64,000 nucleotides of DNA from Collinsella sp. Its GTDB lineage: Bacteria > Actinomycetota > Coriobacteriia > Coriobacteriales > Coriobacteriaceae. The stretch is from assembly GCA_019425015.1 (NCBI GenBank), contig JAHYYJ010000003.1, positions 132,457-196,456 on the forward strand, read 5' to 3'. The notes beneath the pieces are model-generated. The model ran no database searches. It worked only from the letters and a program-made list of their open reading frames with translations, and was not told where the DNA came from. Shown here one piece after another: positions 38,805 to 49,300 of this stretch (position 1 is the first letter of the stretch; each line of letters begins with the position of its first letter). Position numbers and translations under genes: made by a program.

Positions 38805-39048
38805 GATTATAACTGCGATTGCATTGGCGACGACTGTCGCGGCTGGTGCCTTTGCTGGCTATAAGATCGCGACAGACGATGAACTTCGGGGTCGTTTGCT
38901 TCGTAGCGCGCAAGATATCGTCGATACTTCAAAGAAGAAAATGGATGTTATGACAGAAGATGTTGCCATGCGTACTGCTCAGGTAACGAAGAATCCCAAG
39001 ATTAATCAAGGTTGGGTTAGCAACCAATGGGAAAATGTAGGCTATTAG
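38794..39048 (+). CDS. small YtxH-like membrane-anchored protein
   Basis: 84 residues: an N-terminal membrane helix (about 5-24, ending 'GAFAGYKIATDDELR') and a soluble helical tail with 'DIVDTSKKKMDVM', like YtxH/gas-vesicle-type small proteins. ATG overlaps the parB stop by 11 bases, so it is translated with parAB. Function unknown. Confidence 0.8.
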   Translation: MRNKIITAIALATTVAAGAFAGYKIATDDELRGRLLRSAQDIVDTSKKKMDVMTEDVAMRTAQVTKNPKINQGWVSNQWENVGY

Positions 39049-39056
39049 GTACCTAA
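39045..39056. repeat. 12-bp palindrome TTAGGTACCTAA, copy 2
   Basis: Overlaps the stop codon of the small membrane-protein gene. Identical to 35541-35552. Confidence 0.5.
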
Positions 39057-39078
39057 CAATTACCCTGCATATTTTGAG

Positions 39079-39119
39079 GGGCCCTTGTCTGATTCATGAG
39101 ACAAGGGCCCTTTATTTTG
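39079..39119 (+). terminator. Terminator of the rsmG-parAB transcript
   Basis: 12-bp stem (39079-39090 with 39099-39110) followed by TTTATTTTG. Confidence 0.9.
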
Positions 39120-39178
39120 TCCGTAAAAAATGGGAAAGGTAGCAGTTGGTCCAAAATTGAGGTCGATAAATGAAACGT

Positions 39179-39205
39179 CCCCGGTTGCATATCCTGCAAC
39201 CGGGG
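39179..39205 (-). terminator. rlmN 3' hairpin, probable terminator
   Basis: Perfect 11-bp stem (39179-39189 with 39195-39205); on the minus strand followed by ACGTTTCATTTAT. Confidence 0.65.
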
Positions 39206-39213
39206 CCGTTCGA

Positions 39214-39229
39214 TGTTTCACATGAAACG
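39214..39229. other. Degenerate parS-like site
   Basis: TGTTTCACATGAAACG, 14 of 16 matches to the canonical site, between the rlmN stop and its terminator. Confidence 0.5.
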
Positions 39230-39247
39230 TATTGGGGTGCGACTCCC

Positions 39248-40300
39248 CTATGCGTTCTTCTGAACTTTGAAGCGCTGCTTCAGCTGTCCGCAAGCGGCGT
39301 CAATATCGTTACCACGGGAGTTACGAATCGTGGTCTCGATGCCACGGGACTCAAGACGACGCTGAAGATCCTCAACCTTATGAATCGGCGACGGCTTGAG
39401 CGGGCTGCCCTCGATGTCGTTAAGCTGAATCAGGTTAACGTGGCACAGCGTTCCCTCGCAGAAGTCGCAGAGCGCCTGCATCTCGGGATTCGTATCGTTG
39501 ACGCCTTCGATCATGGCATACTCATAGGTCGGGCGGCGGCCAGTCTTCTCGGTGTAGAGCTGAAGCGCTTCGTGAAGGCGAAGCAGCGTGTATTTCTTAA
39601 CACCGGGCATGAGCTTATTGCGCGTCGACTGGATGGCGGAATGCAGGGAAACGGCAAGAGTGAACTGCTCGGGGATATCGGCAAATTTGCGAATACCGGG
39701 AATAACGCCGCTGGTAGAGACGGTGAGGTGACGAGCGCCGATACCGATGCCATCGGGATCGTTGAGGATACGCAGTGCCTTGAGAACCTCGTCGTAGTTG
39801 GCAAACGGCTCGCCCTGGCCCATGAAGACAACGCTTGTGGCACGCTCGCCAAAGTCGTTGGATACATGAAGCACCTGGTCGACGATCTCTTGAGCGGTCA
39901 GAGAGCGCTTGAGGCCGTTGAGACCGGTAGCGCAAAAGGCGCAGCCCATGCCGCAGCCTGCCTGGGTGGAAACGCAGACGGAAAGCTTGTTACGACGGGG
40001 CATGCCGACAGTCTCGACGGAAATGCCATCGTGGTACTCGAGCAGATACTTGCGCGAGCCATCTTTGGAAACCTGCTTGGTGAGTTCAGTCGGCGTATCA
40101 AAGGCAAAAGCCTCTTTAAGTTGCTCACGGAAAGCCTTGGGGAGGTTGGTCATACCGTCAAACGAACAAACGTTCTTCTCGAAGACCCATTCGATGAGCT
40201 GCTTCGCGCGGAAGGCGGGCTGGCCAAGTTCGGTCACGAGCTCGCGAATATCGTTTTGGCTCAAGTCGCGAATGTCCTGAGATTTAGTCCTGGGATTCAT
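39248..40300 (-). CDS. rlmN: 23S rRNA m2A2503 / tRNA m2A37 methyltransferase
   Basis: Radical SAM enzyme, 350 residues. The [4Fe-4S] motif is 'CGMGCAFCATG', with the catalytic Cys pair completed by 'DIDAACGQLK' near the end. 'YHDGISVETVGMPRRNKLSV' and 'FMGQGEPFANYDEV' are family marks. ATG has AAAGG upstream. It opposes the direction of its neighbours. Confidence 0.96.
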   Translation of the reverse strand: MNPRTKSQDIRDLSQNDIRELVTELGQPAFRAKQLIEWVFEKNVCSFDGMTNLPKAFREQLKEAFAFDTPTELTKQVSKDGSRKYLLEYHDGISVETVGMPRRNKLSVCVSTQAGCGMGCAFCATGLNGLKRSLTAQEIVDQVLHVSNDFGERATSVVFMGQGEPFANYDEVLKALRILNDPDGIGIGARHLTVSTSGVIPGIRKFADIPEQFTLAVSLHSAIQSTRNKLMPGVKKYTLLRLHEALQLYTEKTGRRPTYEYAMIEGVNDTNPEMQALCDFCEGTLCHVNLIQLNDIEGSPLKPSPIHKVEDLQRRLESRGIETTIRNSRGNDIDAACGQLKQRFKVQKNA

Positions 40301-40385
40301 GGAAGCCTTTCGATTTTGGGGAAACGTAGAGGGTATCGCTACAATATGGTATCAGCTGCAGAAATTATAGAGGAGGAGTCTGCCC

Positions 40386-41351
40386 ATGCCGGGTAAAAGC
40401 CTAGAGAACATGCACGTAGCGGTCTTGGCGGGCGGTCATTCCGCTGAGCGCGAGATCTCGCTCAATTCGGGAAAGAACGTCGTGGCTGCCTTGAAGGAGG
40501 CCGGCTACACTTCGGTGGAGCTGATCGACACGGCTGCCGATGATTTTATGGTAACCATGGCGACCGGCGGTTTCGATGTGGCATTTATCGCCATGCACGG
40601 CGCCGGCGGTGAGGATGGCGCCATGCAGGGTGCCATGGAGACCCTGGGTATCCCCTACACGGCCTCGGGCGTACTTGCCAGCGCCTGCGGTGCCGACAAG
40701 GAGGTCTCTAAGCTCCTATACGCCAAGGCGGGCATTCCCATTGCCCCCGGCCTTGCGCTCGAGGTGGGCGATGAAGTCGATATCGATCATATCGTCGAGG
40801 TTTGTGGCGAGCGCTGCTTTGTGAAGCCGGCCGTCAACGGTTCCAGCTATGGCATTTCCCTGGTCCATGAGCCCTCCGAGCTGCCCGCGGCAATCGCCAA
40901 GGCGTTTGAGTACGGCGACAAAGTGCTGGTCGAGAAGTGCATCGAGGGTACCGAGGTCACCGTCGGCGTATACGGCGAAGATGACGTGCGCGCCCTGCCG
41001 ATTGTCGAGATTCGTAAGCCCGAGGACTGCGAGTTCTACGATCTGGACGTGAAGTATGTCGACCCTACGGATATCCATCGCATTCCGGCGCAGATTTCAC
41101 CCGAGAATTACGCTCGCGCTCAGGAACTTGCCTGTGCCGCTCACAAGGCCCTCGGTTGCCTGGGTATCTCGCGCAGCGACTTTATTGTGAGCGAGGACGG
41201 CCCCGTTATCCTCGAGACCAATACCATTCCCGGCATGACCGATACGTCGCTGTATCCGGATGAGATCCGCCACACCGACGACATGACGTTCCCGCAGGTC
41301 TGTGACAGCCTGATCCGTATGGGCCTTCGTCGAGCGGGCATTGCATGCTAA
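40386..41351 (+). CDS. ddl: D-alanine-D-alanine ligase
   Basis: ATP-grasp enzyme making the D-Ala-D-Ala dipeptide of peptidoglycan. 'LAGGHSAEREISLNSGKNV', 'FIAMHGAGGEDGAMQGAMET', 'FVKPAVNGSSYGISLV' and 'VILETNTIPGMTDTSLYP' are diagnostic. 321 residues. GAGGAGGAG upstream of ATG. The stop overlaps the start of the following helicase gene. Confidence 0.95.
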   Translation: MPGKSLENMHVAVLAGGHSAEREISLNSGKNVVAALKEAGYTSVELIDTAADDFMVTMATGGFDVAFIAMHGAGGEDGAMQGAMETLGIPYTASGVLASACGADKEVSKLLYAKAGIPIAPGLALEVGDEVDIDHIVEVCGERCFVKPAVNGSSYGISLVHEPSELPAAIAKAFEYGDKVLVEKCIEGTEVTVGVYGEDDVRALPIVEIRKPEDCEFYDLDVKYVDPTDIHRIPAQISPENYARAQELACAAHKALGCLGISRSDFIVSEDGPVILETNTIPGMTDTSLYPDEIRHTDDMTFPQVCDSLIRMGLRRAGIAC

Positions 41352-44239
41352 TCGAGGACGCGGTTTCGTCAGGAACGCCGCAGTTTGTCATCGACTCCTA
41401 TGCCACGCTTGCCAACCGCGCCAAAACGCAGTCCTTCGGCCTTATCGAGGAAGATGTGATTATCCTCGATACCGAGACCACGGGTCTTTCGGTGCAGGAC
41501 AACGAGCTGATCGAGATCTCGGCGGCCCGTCTTTCAGGCCGCGAGGTCATCGACCGCTTCGATACCTTCGTGCATCCCAAACAGCTGATTCCCGCCGAGA
41601 TTACCGAGCTCACGAGCATTACAAATGCCGATGTGGCAGATGCCCCGTCGGCGGTTGAGGCCGTCGCCGCTCTCGCCGATTTTGTCGGTGGCTGCCCGGT
41701 GATCGCACACAACGCCATGTTCGACCGCTCGTTTATCGAGTCGGTCAAAGGCGGCGTCAACGTGAGCGATATTTGGATCGATTCGCTGGCGCTGTCGCGC
41801 ATCGCGCTTCCGCGCCTGGCCTCGCACAAGCTGTCTTTTATGGCCGATCTGTTTGGCTGCGACTCGGTATCACACCGTGCCAATGCCGACGTCGACGCCC
41901 TGTGTGGCGTATGGCGCGTGTTGCTCGTGGCGCTCACCGACTTGCCCCAGGGCCTCATGGCGCGCCTAGCCGACATGCATCCGGACGTGCCTTGGTCCTA
42001 TCGTCCTATCTTCTCATTCTTGGCAGGGCAGAACCCTGGTTCCATCTTCTCTCTCAGCGCCGCTCGTGCTGACGTTCTCAAGGCCGATCGCGCCGACGAT
42101 CGGGTGGACGCCGATGAGCTGCCGGTTCTCAAGATGCCGAGTCGTGAGGAGATCGAGGCAGACTATGCACCAGGTGGCCTGGTCAATCGCATGTATCCCA
42201 CCTACGAGCCGCGTGATGAGCAGATCGCGATGGCGCTCGAGGTCCGCGATGCGCTGGTCACGGGCACTCATCGAGTAATTGAGGCAGGCACAGGCGTCGG
42301 CAAATCGATGGCCTATCTGGTGCCTTTTGCCGAGGCAGCACGCCGTAACAACATCACGGTTGGTATTGCGACCAAATCGAACAATCTTGCCGACCAACTC
42401 ATGTACCATGAGCTGCCAAAACTTGCGGAGCAACTGGACGGTGGTCTGTCATTTTGCGCTCTCAAGGGGTATGACCACTATCCGTGCCTGCGCAAGCTCG
42501 AGCGCATGAGCCGCGGCCAGGTCGAGATTACCACCAAGCGCGATCCGGCGGACACGCTCACGGCGGTCGCGGTCATTATGGCGTACGTCTGCCAATCAGC
42601 CGATGGCGACCTTGACTCGCTCGGCATTCGGTGGCGCAGCGTCAACCGTCCCGACTTTACGACGGCCTCGCGCGAGTGTGCTCGTCGCCTCTGCCCGTTT
42701 TTCCCTGATAAATGTTTGGTCCACGGCGCTCGCCGTCGTGCGGCGCATGCCGATGTGGTGGTCACCAACCATTCCCTGCTGTTCCGCAACGTCGCGGCCG
42801 AGGGCAGGATTTTGCCGCCGATTCGTCATTGGGTAATCGACGAGGCCCATTCCATCGAGCGCGAGGCGCGCCGTCAGTGGGCGCGTGTGGTGTCGGCGGA
42901 CGAATCACGCGTCCTGTTCGAGCGTCTGGGTGGCTCGAGCACCGGCGCGCTAAGCCAGGTTTCCCGTGATTTGGCAACCTCCGAGGGCTCTACGCTCTAT
43001 CTGGGCCTTACCGCCAAGGCGACGTCGACGGTTGCGCGCGCGAGCATGGCGATCGCCGGCGTGTTCGATGGCGTTCGCGAGCTCGGTCGCCGTGCCCGTG
43101 GGGGCTATGACAATGCCAATCTATGGATTGGCCCCGAGCTGCGCGAATCTGACGACTGGCATGATTTCTTACAGTCGGCCTACACTGGCATCGACGCATT
43201 GGAACAAGCTGACAAGAGCGTCGACGCGCTGGTGCAAGCCGTCGCCGCCGACAAGCCAGAGGTTGTTGTCGACCTGGGTGATATCTCGCGCCGCCTGCAT
43301 GAGCTGGCCGAGAACCTAAAACTCATCATTGATGGTACCGATGAACACTACGTGTATTCGCTGCAGGTCAATCGCAGGCTGCGTGCCGGCGGAGAGTCAA
43401 TGACCGCAGAGCGCATCGACATTGGCGAGGCCTTGGCAACCGAGTGGCTGCCCGAGGTTCACACGGCTATCTTTGCCTCGGCGACCATGACGGTGTCCAA
43501 AAGCTTTGAACACTTTAACCATGCGGTCGGCCTCGATCGCATCGGTGCTTCAACATCCTCATCGCTGCACTTGGACTCGAGCTACGACTTCGATTCGAAC
43601 ATGGCTGTAGTCGTTGCGGGCGATATCCCCGATCCGCGCGATCGTGAGAGCTATCTTACGGCGCTCGAGCGCGTGCTGGTCGACGCCCATCTTGCCATGG
43701 GCGGATCGGTGCTCACGTTGTTCACCAATCGGCGCGACATGGAGGACCTATACGCCCGCGTTGAGCCCAAGATGGCCCGTGCGGGTCTGGAGCTCAACTG
43801 CCAGCAGCGCAACTCATCTCCTCGTCGCCTGCGCGACCGGTTTATCAACGAACCGACCTCGTCGCTTTTTGCGCTCAAGGCCTTCTGGGAGGGGTTTGAT
43901 GCCAGCGGCGAGACGCTGCGCTGCGTCATCATTCCCAAGTTGCCGTTCTCAAGCCCCACGGACCCGCTCTCGTGCGAGCGCAACCTGCGCGAAGACCGCG
44001 CATGGGCGCGCTATTCGCTGCCCGAGGCGGTGCTCGAGGTTAAGCAGGCCGCGGGGCGTTTGATTCGCTCGTCGACCGATAGCGGTGTGCTGATCTTGGC
44101 GGATCCTCGCCTGGTGACGAAGGGCTATGGCAAGAAGTTCTTAACGTCGCTGCCCACGAGCTCCTACCAGCGCATCGAATCGGCGCAGATCGGGCACTAT
44201 CTACAGCTGTGGCGTGCACGCCACGAGCGGCGGCGCTAA
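41345..44239 (+). CDS. DinG-type helicase with N-terminal DEDDh exonuclease
   Basis: 964 residues. About 30-200 is a DnaQ-like 3'-5' exonuclease: 'ILDTETTGLSVQDNELIEI' (ExoI), 'VIAHNAMFDRSF' (ExoII), 'HRANADVDAL' (ExoIII). The rest is an XPD/DinG-like helicase with Walker A 'EAGTGVGKSMAYLVPF', DEAH box 'WVIDEAHSIERE', motif VI 'QAAGRLIRSSTDSG' and four candidate Fe-S cysteines near 'CARRLCPFFPDKC'. Similar to the fused DinG of Bacillus. It overlaps ddl by 7 bases and the convergent WYL gene by 4. Confidence 0.92.
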   Translation: MLIEDAVSSGTPQFVIDSYATLANRAKTQSFGLIEEDVIILDTETTGLSVQDNELIEISAARLSGREVIDRFDTFVHPKQLIPAEITELTSITNADVADAPSAVEAVAALADFVGGCPVIAHNAMFDRSFIESVKGGVNVSDIWIDSLALSRIALPRLASHKLSFMADLFGCDSVSHRANADVDALCGVWRVLLVALTDLPQGLMARLADMHPDVPWSYRPIFSFLAGQNPGSIFSLSAARADVLKADRADDRVDADELPVLKMPSREEIEADYAPGGLVNRMYPTYEPRDEQIAMALEVRDALVTGTHRVIEAGTGVGKSMAYLVPFAEAARRNNITVGIATKSNNLADQLMYHELPKLAEQLDGGLSFCALKGYDHYPCLRKLERMSRGQVEITTKRDPADTLTAVAVIMAYVCQSADGDLDSLGIRWRSVNRPDFTTASRECARRLCPFFPDKCLVHGARRRAAHADVVVTNHSLLFRNVAAEGRILPPIRHWVIDEAHSIEREARRQWARVVSADESRVLFERLGGSSTGALSQVSRDLATSEGSTLYLGLTAKATSTVARASMAIAGVFDGVRELGRRARGGYDNANLWIGPELRESDDWHDFLQSAYTGIDALEQADKSVDALVQAVAADKPEVVVDLGDISRRLHELAENLKLIIDGTDEHYVYSLQVNRRLRAGGESMTAERIDIGEALATEWLPEVHTAIFASATMTVSKSFEHFNHAVGLDRIGASTSSSLHLDSSYDFDSNMAVVVAGDIPDPRDRESYLTALERVLVDAHLAMGGSVLTLFTNRRDMEDLYARVEPKMARAGLELNCQQRNSSPRRLRDRFINEPTSSLFALKAFWEGFDASGETLRCVIIPKLPFSSPTDPLSCERNLREDRAWARYSLPEAVLEVKQAAGRLIRSSTDSGVLILADPRLVTKGYGKKFLTSLPTSSYQRIESAQIGHYLQLWRARHERRR

Positions 44240-45153
44240 AGCGGACAGACGAGGGTTTTTGCCATATCGCACAGACGCTTTGACAGGGCGGGGTCATCCA
44301 AGATGCGGATGGCTCCGCCCGCTGCGATTATCTGGCTCAGCAGCCAACGCTCGGAGCCGTAATGTACGGTTACCGTTGCCATGTCTGTCCCGCTGCGCTC
44401 GATGAGGGTGATGCCGGCCCAGTCCAGATGCTCCGCCATATCGAATGGTATCAAGAGCTTTGCGCTACGCTGCGTCCGGGCAAGGGAATCGTGGAGGGAT
44501 ACAACGTCCGGTACGTGAGGCACGACGGAGTCTTCCGTCAAGGCGAGTCCCTCGATTTTATCCATGCGATAGGTGCGCTGCTCATCGACCGCGATGTCCC
44601 AGGCAATCAGATATGTTTGGTCGCCGTTTGCTGTAATGCGCAAGGGGTCGACCAGACGCACGCGTGGCCGCGCATCGTCCATCGAGCGATACGAGATACG
44701 ACAGCGAACGCCGTCCTGAATGGCGCAGCTCAGCTGCTGCCAGTGCGACCCGTGGTTGACGGTGTCAGAGACGTGCTGGTTATAGCCGAGCTCTTCGGGT
44801 AGAAGAGCATGTCGAATTCGAGCCGCCGCCTGGGGCTCGATCCCCAACGATTCAAGTTCGTGGTTGAGCACAGCGCCCTCGGCGTCACTCAGGCGCAGCG
44901 GTAGTACACGCCCGGCGTCACCGGTGAGGACCACGCGCTCGCCGTGGCATTCGCAGATGATACGCGCACCCGATTCTCGGTCCGCGAGCGTCGAGACGAT
45001 CTCGAGAATCTCGTCGAGCGACGCCCCCGTGATGTCAAAGCGACTGCAAAGCTCGTCTCGTGTCATGCCGCTCTCGCCGGCGGCGTAGAGGGCCTCCATG
45101 ATGTCGATGGCGCGCGAGAGCCTCTGCTCGCTGGTGAGTTTACGCACGGGCAT
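44236..45153 (-). CDS. WYL-domain transcriptional regulator (second of a pair)
   Basis: 305 residues. N-terminal helix-turn-helix-like region about 5-65 ('SGMTRDELCSRFDITGASLD'), WYL domain about 140-210 ('CRISYRSMDDARPRVRLVDP', 'YLIAWDIAVDEQRTYRMDKI') and a C-terminal WCX-like extension. Start at ATG 45153 overlaps its upstream partner by 14 bases. Stop overlaps dinG's by 4 bases. Tandem WYL pairs resemble actinobacterial PafB/PafC, which activate DNA-damage genes; equivalence here is inference. Confidence 0.88.
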   Translation of the reverse strand: MPVRKLTSEQRLSRAIDIMEALYAAGESGMTRDELCSRFDITGASLDEILEIVSTLADRESGARIICECHGERVVLTGDAGRVLPLRLSDAEGAVLNHELESLGIEPQAAARIRHALLPEELGYNQHVSDTVNHGSHWQQLSCAIQDGVRCRISYRSMDDARPRVRLVDPLRITANGDQTYLIAWDIAVDEQRTYRMDKIEGLALTEDSVVPHVPDVVSLHDSLARTQRSAKLLIPFDMAEHLDWAGITLIERSGTDMATVTVHYGSERWLLSQIIAAGGAIRILDDPALSKRLCDMAKTLVCPL

Positions 45154-46162
45154 GCTCGTGCACCGTCCTTTCAATGAGGTGGTTCCACGCCTGCTTGAGC
45201 GATTTGGGGGCCATGGGCCTCATGCCGTCCATGGCGTGGGCCATGCAAAATGAGGCGGCGGCTTCAAGATCGCGCACGTCAACGGTCCAAGTCCATCCCG
45301 AATCGGTGTGTGCGAGCTCACCTCGCCCGCGCGTGAGGCCGTTGATCATATCGATCTGCGTCTGCGGGGCGAACGAGAACGTAGCCGCAACGGGCGGGCG
45401 GTCGGCAAAATCGAATTCAAAGAACAGGTAGTCGCTGAGGTTGAAGTCCGCAGGGATAGCGTAGGCCTTTGAGGGGCGCCAAGCGCGAACGATACGGTCG
45501 CAGCGGAATGTCCTGATGTCGTCGGTGGCATTGTCGAGGCCGCAGAAGTACGCAACGCCCTCGCGCTCGAACATGCCGTAGACGCAGACGGTACGCTCTT
45601 TCTGCTCACCGCGTCCGTTCTGATATAAAAATCGCAGCGCGCATCGCTCGGCAAAGGCGCTCCATACCGCATCGACGGTGGGAGAGCGGCGGATCGGTGC
45701 TTCGTCCGCCGTCGTCCTGCCGGTGAGGTAGGCAATCTTGGAACGAATATCGGCAAGCGGCGCGGCAAAAGTGGATGAGCCGGCCGCTATTGTCTGGTCG
45801 ATAGCGTTGAGCAGGATATCGGCGTCGTCTGCGGTGATGAGGCCGCCTGCCGCAAACGTGTGCTCGCGGTCGATTGTCCACGAGCTTTCCTCGGTCTCCT
45901 GCGCACCGGCGGGGCGAACCTCCTTGATTAAGATGCCACGCTCGAGCAGTTTGTCACGATCGCGCCGAAACTTGCGCTTATCCGAGTCGATGTTGCCCGA
46001 GCCATATCCCAGGTCAGAATCCAAGACGATCTGCTCGGTCGTCAGCGGTTCGGGGGAGCTGTTGAGCACAAAGAAAAGATTGAGGATGCGCTGGGCCGTT
46101 TTATCGAAACTGGGCTCCGAATTCCCCTTTTTAATTGTCGCGGTCGCGTCGCTTGCCGTCAT
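45140..46162 (-). CDS. WYL-domain transcriptional regulator (first of a pair)
   Basis: 340 residues. N-terminal winged helix about 18-100 ('TAQRILNLFFVLNSSPEPLT', 'DKRKFRRDRDKLLERGILI'), WYL domain about 165-245 ('CALRFLYQNGRGEQKERTV', 'GVAYFCGLDNATDDIRTFRC'). GAGG precedes the ATG. Transcribed with the second WYL gene, and convergent with the DinG-like helicase, which suits a DNA-damage role but does not prove it. Confidence 0.88.
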   Translation of the reverse strand: MTASDATATIKKGNSEPSFDKTAQRILNLFFVLNSSPEPLTTEQIVLDSDLGYGSGNIDSDKRKFRRDRDKLLERGILIKEVRPAGAQETEESSWTIDREHTFAAGGLITADDADILLNAIDQTIAAGSSTFAAPLADIRSKIAYLTGRTTADEAPIRRSPTVDAVWSAFAERCALRFLYQNGRGEQKERTVCVYGMFEREGVAYFCGLDNATDDIRTFRCDRIVRAWRPSKAYAIPADFNLSDYLFFEFDFADRPPVAATFSFAPQTQIDMINGLTRGRGELAHTDSGWTWTVDVRDLEAAASFCMAHAMDGMRPMAPKSLKQAWNHLIERTVHEHARA

Positions 46163-46360
46163 AGAGTCCTCGCATGAGAAGGTGGTTTGCTGCCATGATT
46201 TTAGTCCGATATGGAGATTAGGCTATATCCTTGTCCGCTCGGGGCGTTAAGATGGCCCGAATTCGGTCGTTTGCGCTCGCTCGGGGTATACTTTCGACTA
46301 TATACGGTTCTAATGTGCATGCATTGGGCCTATTTGTCGGATTATGGATGTGGAGCGCAC

Positions 46361-49300
46361 ATGGCGAACACCCAGAACTATATTAACCACCTGCTGCAGA
46401 ACACCGGCATCACGCCGGCATGCAGCGAAGAAGAGCGCTTGGCTGCCGAGGATATCGCTCAGATCTTCCGCAACCACGGCTTTGATCCCGAAGTTCAGGA
46501 GTTCAATGCCCCGGCGCCCAGCAGGTTGGCATTTGCCGTTACCGGTATTCTTGCGTTTGCCGGCGCCCTGCTGATGGGCATCGGCGGCGGCATCGGCTTG
46601 GTCGGCACCTTGCTGGCCATTGTCGGCGCCGTTCTTTACGTGCTCGAGCGCACGGGCCACCCCGTGGTTTCACGCCTGGGCAAGACGGGCGTGAGCCAAA
46701 ATGTCATCGCCTACCACAAGGCCTCGGGCCCGCTCGCGTCTCCGCGCAACCGCCCGGTGGTCGTTGTCGCACACTACGACTCTCCCCGTGCTGAGCTGCT
46801 CGCCCGCGAGCCCTATGCTTCGTATCGTGCGCTCATCGCCAAGCTGTTGCCCGTTGCCACGGTTGCCCCTGCTGCCGTTGCCATCTTGCGTATCCTGCCG
46901 CTCCCCGGCGCGCTCAAGGTTCTGCTGTGGATTGTCGCGATCCTCGCTTCCCTCGTTGCGCTCGCCAGCGCGGCAAACATCATTTCTAACCGTTTTGTGC
47001 TTCCCTATACGTCCGGCGCAGTGTGCAACAAGTCTTCTGTCGCCGCTATGCTCGGCGTTATGGACAACGTTGCTCCCTTCCAGGGCGAAAACGAGTTTCC
47101 CGACGATGTTCCGTTCGATACCTATTTTGGGGAGCAGAAGCGTCGTGCCGAGGAGATGGCGCGCGCAGCAGCGGAGTATGCCGCGGCCCAACAGCAAAAC
47201 GACTACGGAAACACCATCGAGTATGAAGAGCCTACCTACGCCGAGGACGAGTTCGGTCAGCCGATTGCTCCCGACGCTCAGACCGAGCCCGAACAGGGCG
47301 AGGCTTTCGACGAGCAGATCGAGGGCTTTGAGGGTGCGTCTGCCGACGAGACGCTGATTGGCGCCATCGTGCCCGAGGATCAGAATCAGGCTGTCCAGGC
47401 CGAAGAGTTCAATGACGAGGTTCCCACTGCCGAGCCGGCGGAGGAGCCTGTCGCGGCCGAGCCCGAGCCCAGGCTCTATCGCAATGCCGCCGGCAACATC
47501 CGCTTTGGTTCGGATGCCATCCGTGCGCTCGGAATGCTTCCCGAGTCCTGCACGCTCGATTACGAGGAAGGCGAGGAGCCGACGTTTGAGCCCGAGCCTG
47601 CCCCCGTCGTGACTGCATCTGCGCCCGTTGTCGCCGTGGATGATGAGTCTGCCGCGGTTGCCGCTGCCGTTGCCGAGCCCGAGGCGGTGTCCGCGATCGA
47701 TCCCGCGGCAGGACTGGACATTTTGGCTCCCGCCGCGCCGGCGCAAGACGTTACGGACGAGCCTGACGACGATTACGCTGAACAGCCGAGGCGCGTGTCT
47801 TACGAGAGCGATACTGATTTCTCGGCCGAGATTCCCGCGGCAACGCCCCATGCCGATATTGCATCCGCGTTCTCTTCGATTGGCGCCAGCGCTTCCAACT
47901 TCTTTAAGGGTGCGCTTGCAAAGGGCAGGAAATTTGTCGACGATTTCGAGGGGAAGCGCGCTGCCGCACGCGAGGCTGCCGAGCAGGAGGCTATCGCTCA
48001 GCAGCAGGCAGCCGAGGCGGCACGTGAGCGCGCGGCGCAAGAGTTCGAGCAGAACGAGGCTATGCAGTCCGTGCCTGTCGACGCCGCCGAAGCTACAACG
48101 TCCTTTGAGGCTCAGCAGCACGTCGATAGCACCATGTCGTTTGATGCCGCGCAGTTCGATTCCACGATAACGTTTGAAAAGCAAGGCACCGCGATTGCCG
48201 AGCCCCTTCCTGTTTCCGATGAGCAGGGCGACGCGGCAGACGATGACGAGCCTATTGATGCTGCCGAAATCCAAGATGTCGCCGGGCACGAGCCCGTCGA
48301 GGTCAACTGTGACGAAGGGCAATACGCGGCAGCCGATCAAGGTGATTCGACCGAGGTCGAGCAGGAGGAAGTGCCTGCGGTTTCCGAGGCTCCCGAGACA
48401 GATGGGTCGAGGCCTTACTCCACGCAGATTTTCACCATGCCGATCCCGAGTGGTTCCGGTGCCACGGTTGCCGATGTCGCTCCCACTCAGGACGAAACGG
48501 TCGATTCCCTTATGGCCCAGATTTCCTCCCAAGCATCGCCGCGTCCGCAGATGAATGTTCCCGATCCGGCGTCGGCACCGTCGCCTGCACCCTCCTCGTC
48601 TCCGCTGGCTTCGGTCCCCGATCCGTCGCTGCCGTCGATGAAGCAGACAAACGTTGCGTCTCGCACGTCGCTGTTCGACCTTCCCGATCCCTCCGCACAG
48701 GTCAACGACCCCTTTGCTACCGCTCAGGGTCCCGAACCCACATCGGCACCCGTTGCGCCTCCTATGCCCGTTGCGTCGGGCGCACAGCCGATCGAGACCA
48801 TTTCGGCTCCCGCCCCTGCGGCACCTAAGTCTCGCAAGCGCGGCCTGGGCGGCCTGTTCGGTCGTAAAAAGAAAAACGAACAGGACAGCATGAGTGACTG
48901 GCTGGGCGTCGAAGACGATTACGATGCCAAGAAGTCCGGTCGCGGCATCGGTTCGTGGGATAATTTCGAGGACGATAACGATGGCTGGAAGGGCGGCGCT
49001 ACGTCTTCCGACGGTGCTTCTTCCGAAGATATGCTCTCGGCTGTCGCTTCTATGGGCGACGATGAGCTGCTCGGTCACGATATCTGGTTTGTGGCAACGG
49101 GCGCCTCGGATTGTGATGGCGCCGGTATGAAGGCCTTCTTGGCTTCGCATCGCGATAAGCTCCGCGGCGTCTTCTTCATCAATCTTGAATCCGTCGGCGC
49201 CGGTAGGCTTTCGGTGGTGACGGTTGAGGGCGAACAGCAGCTGCTCAAGGGCGATCGCCGCATCATGAACCTGGTCAGCAAGGTGTGCAAGTCGTTCCAT

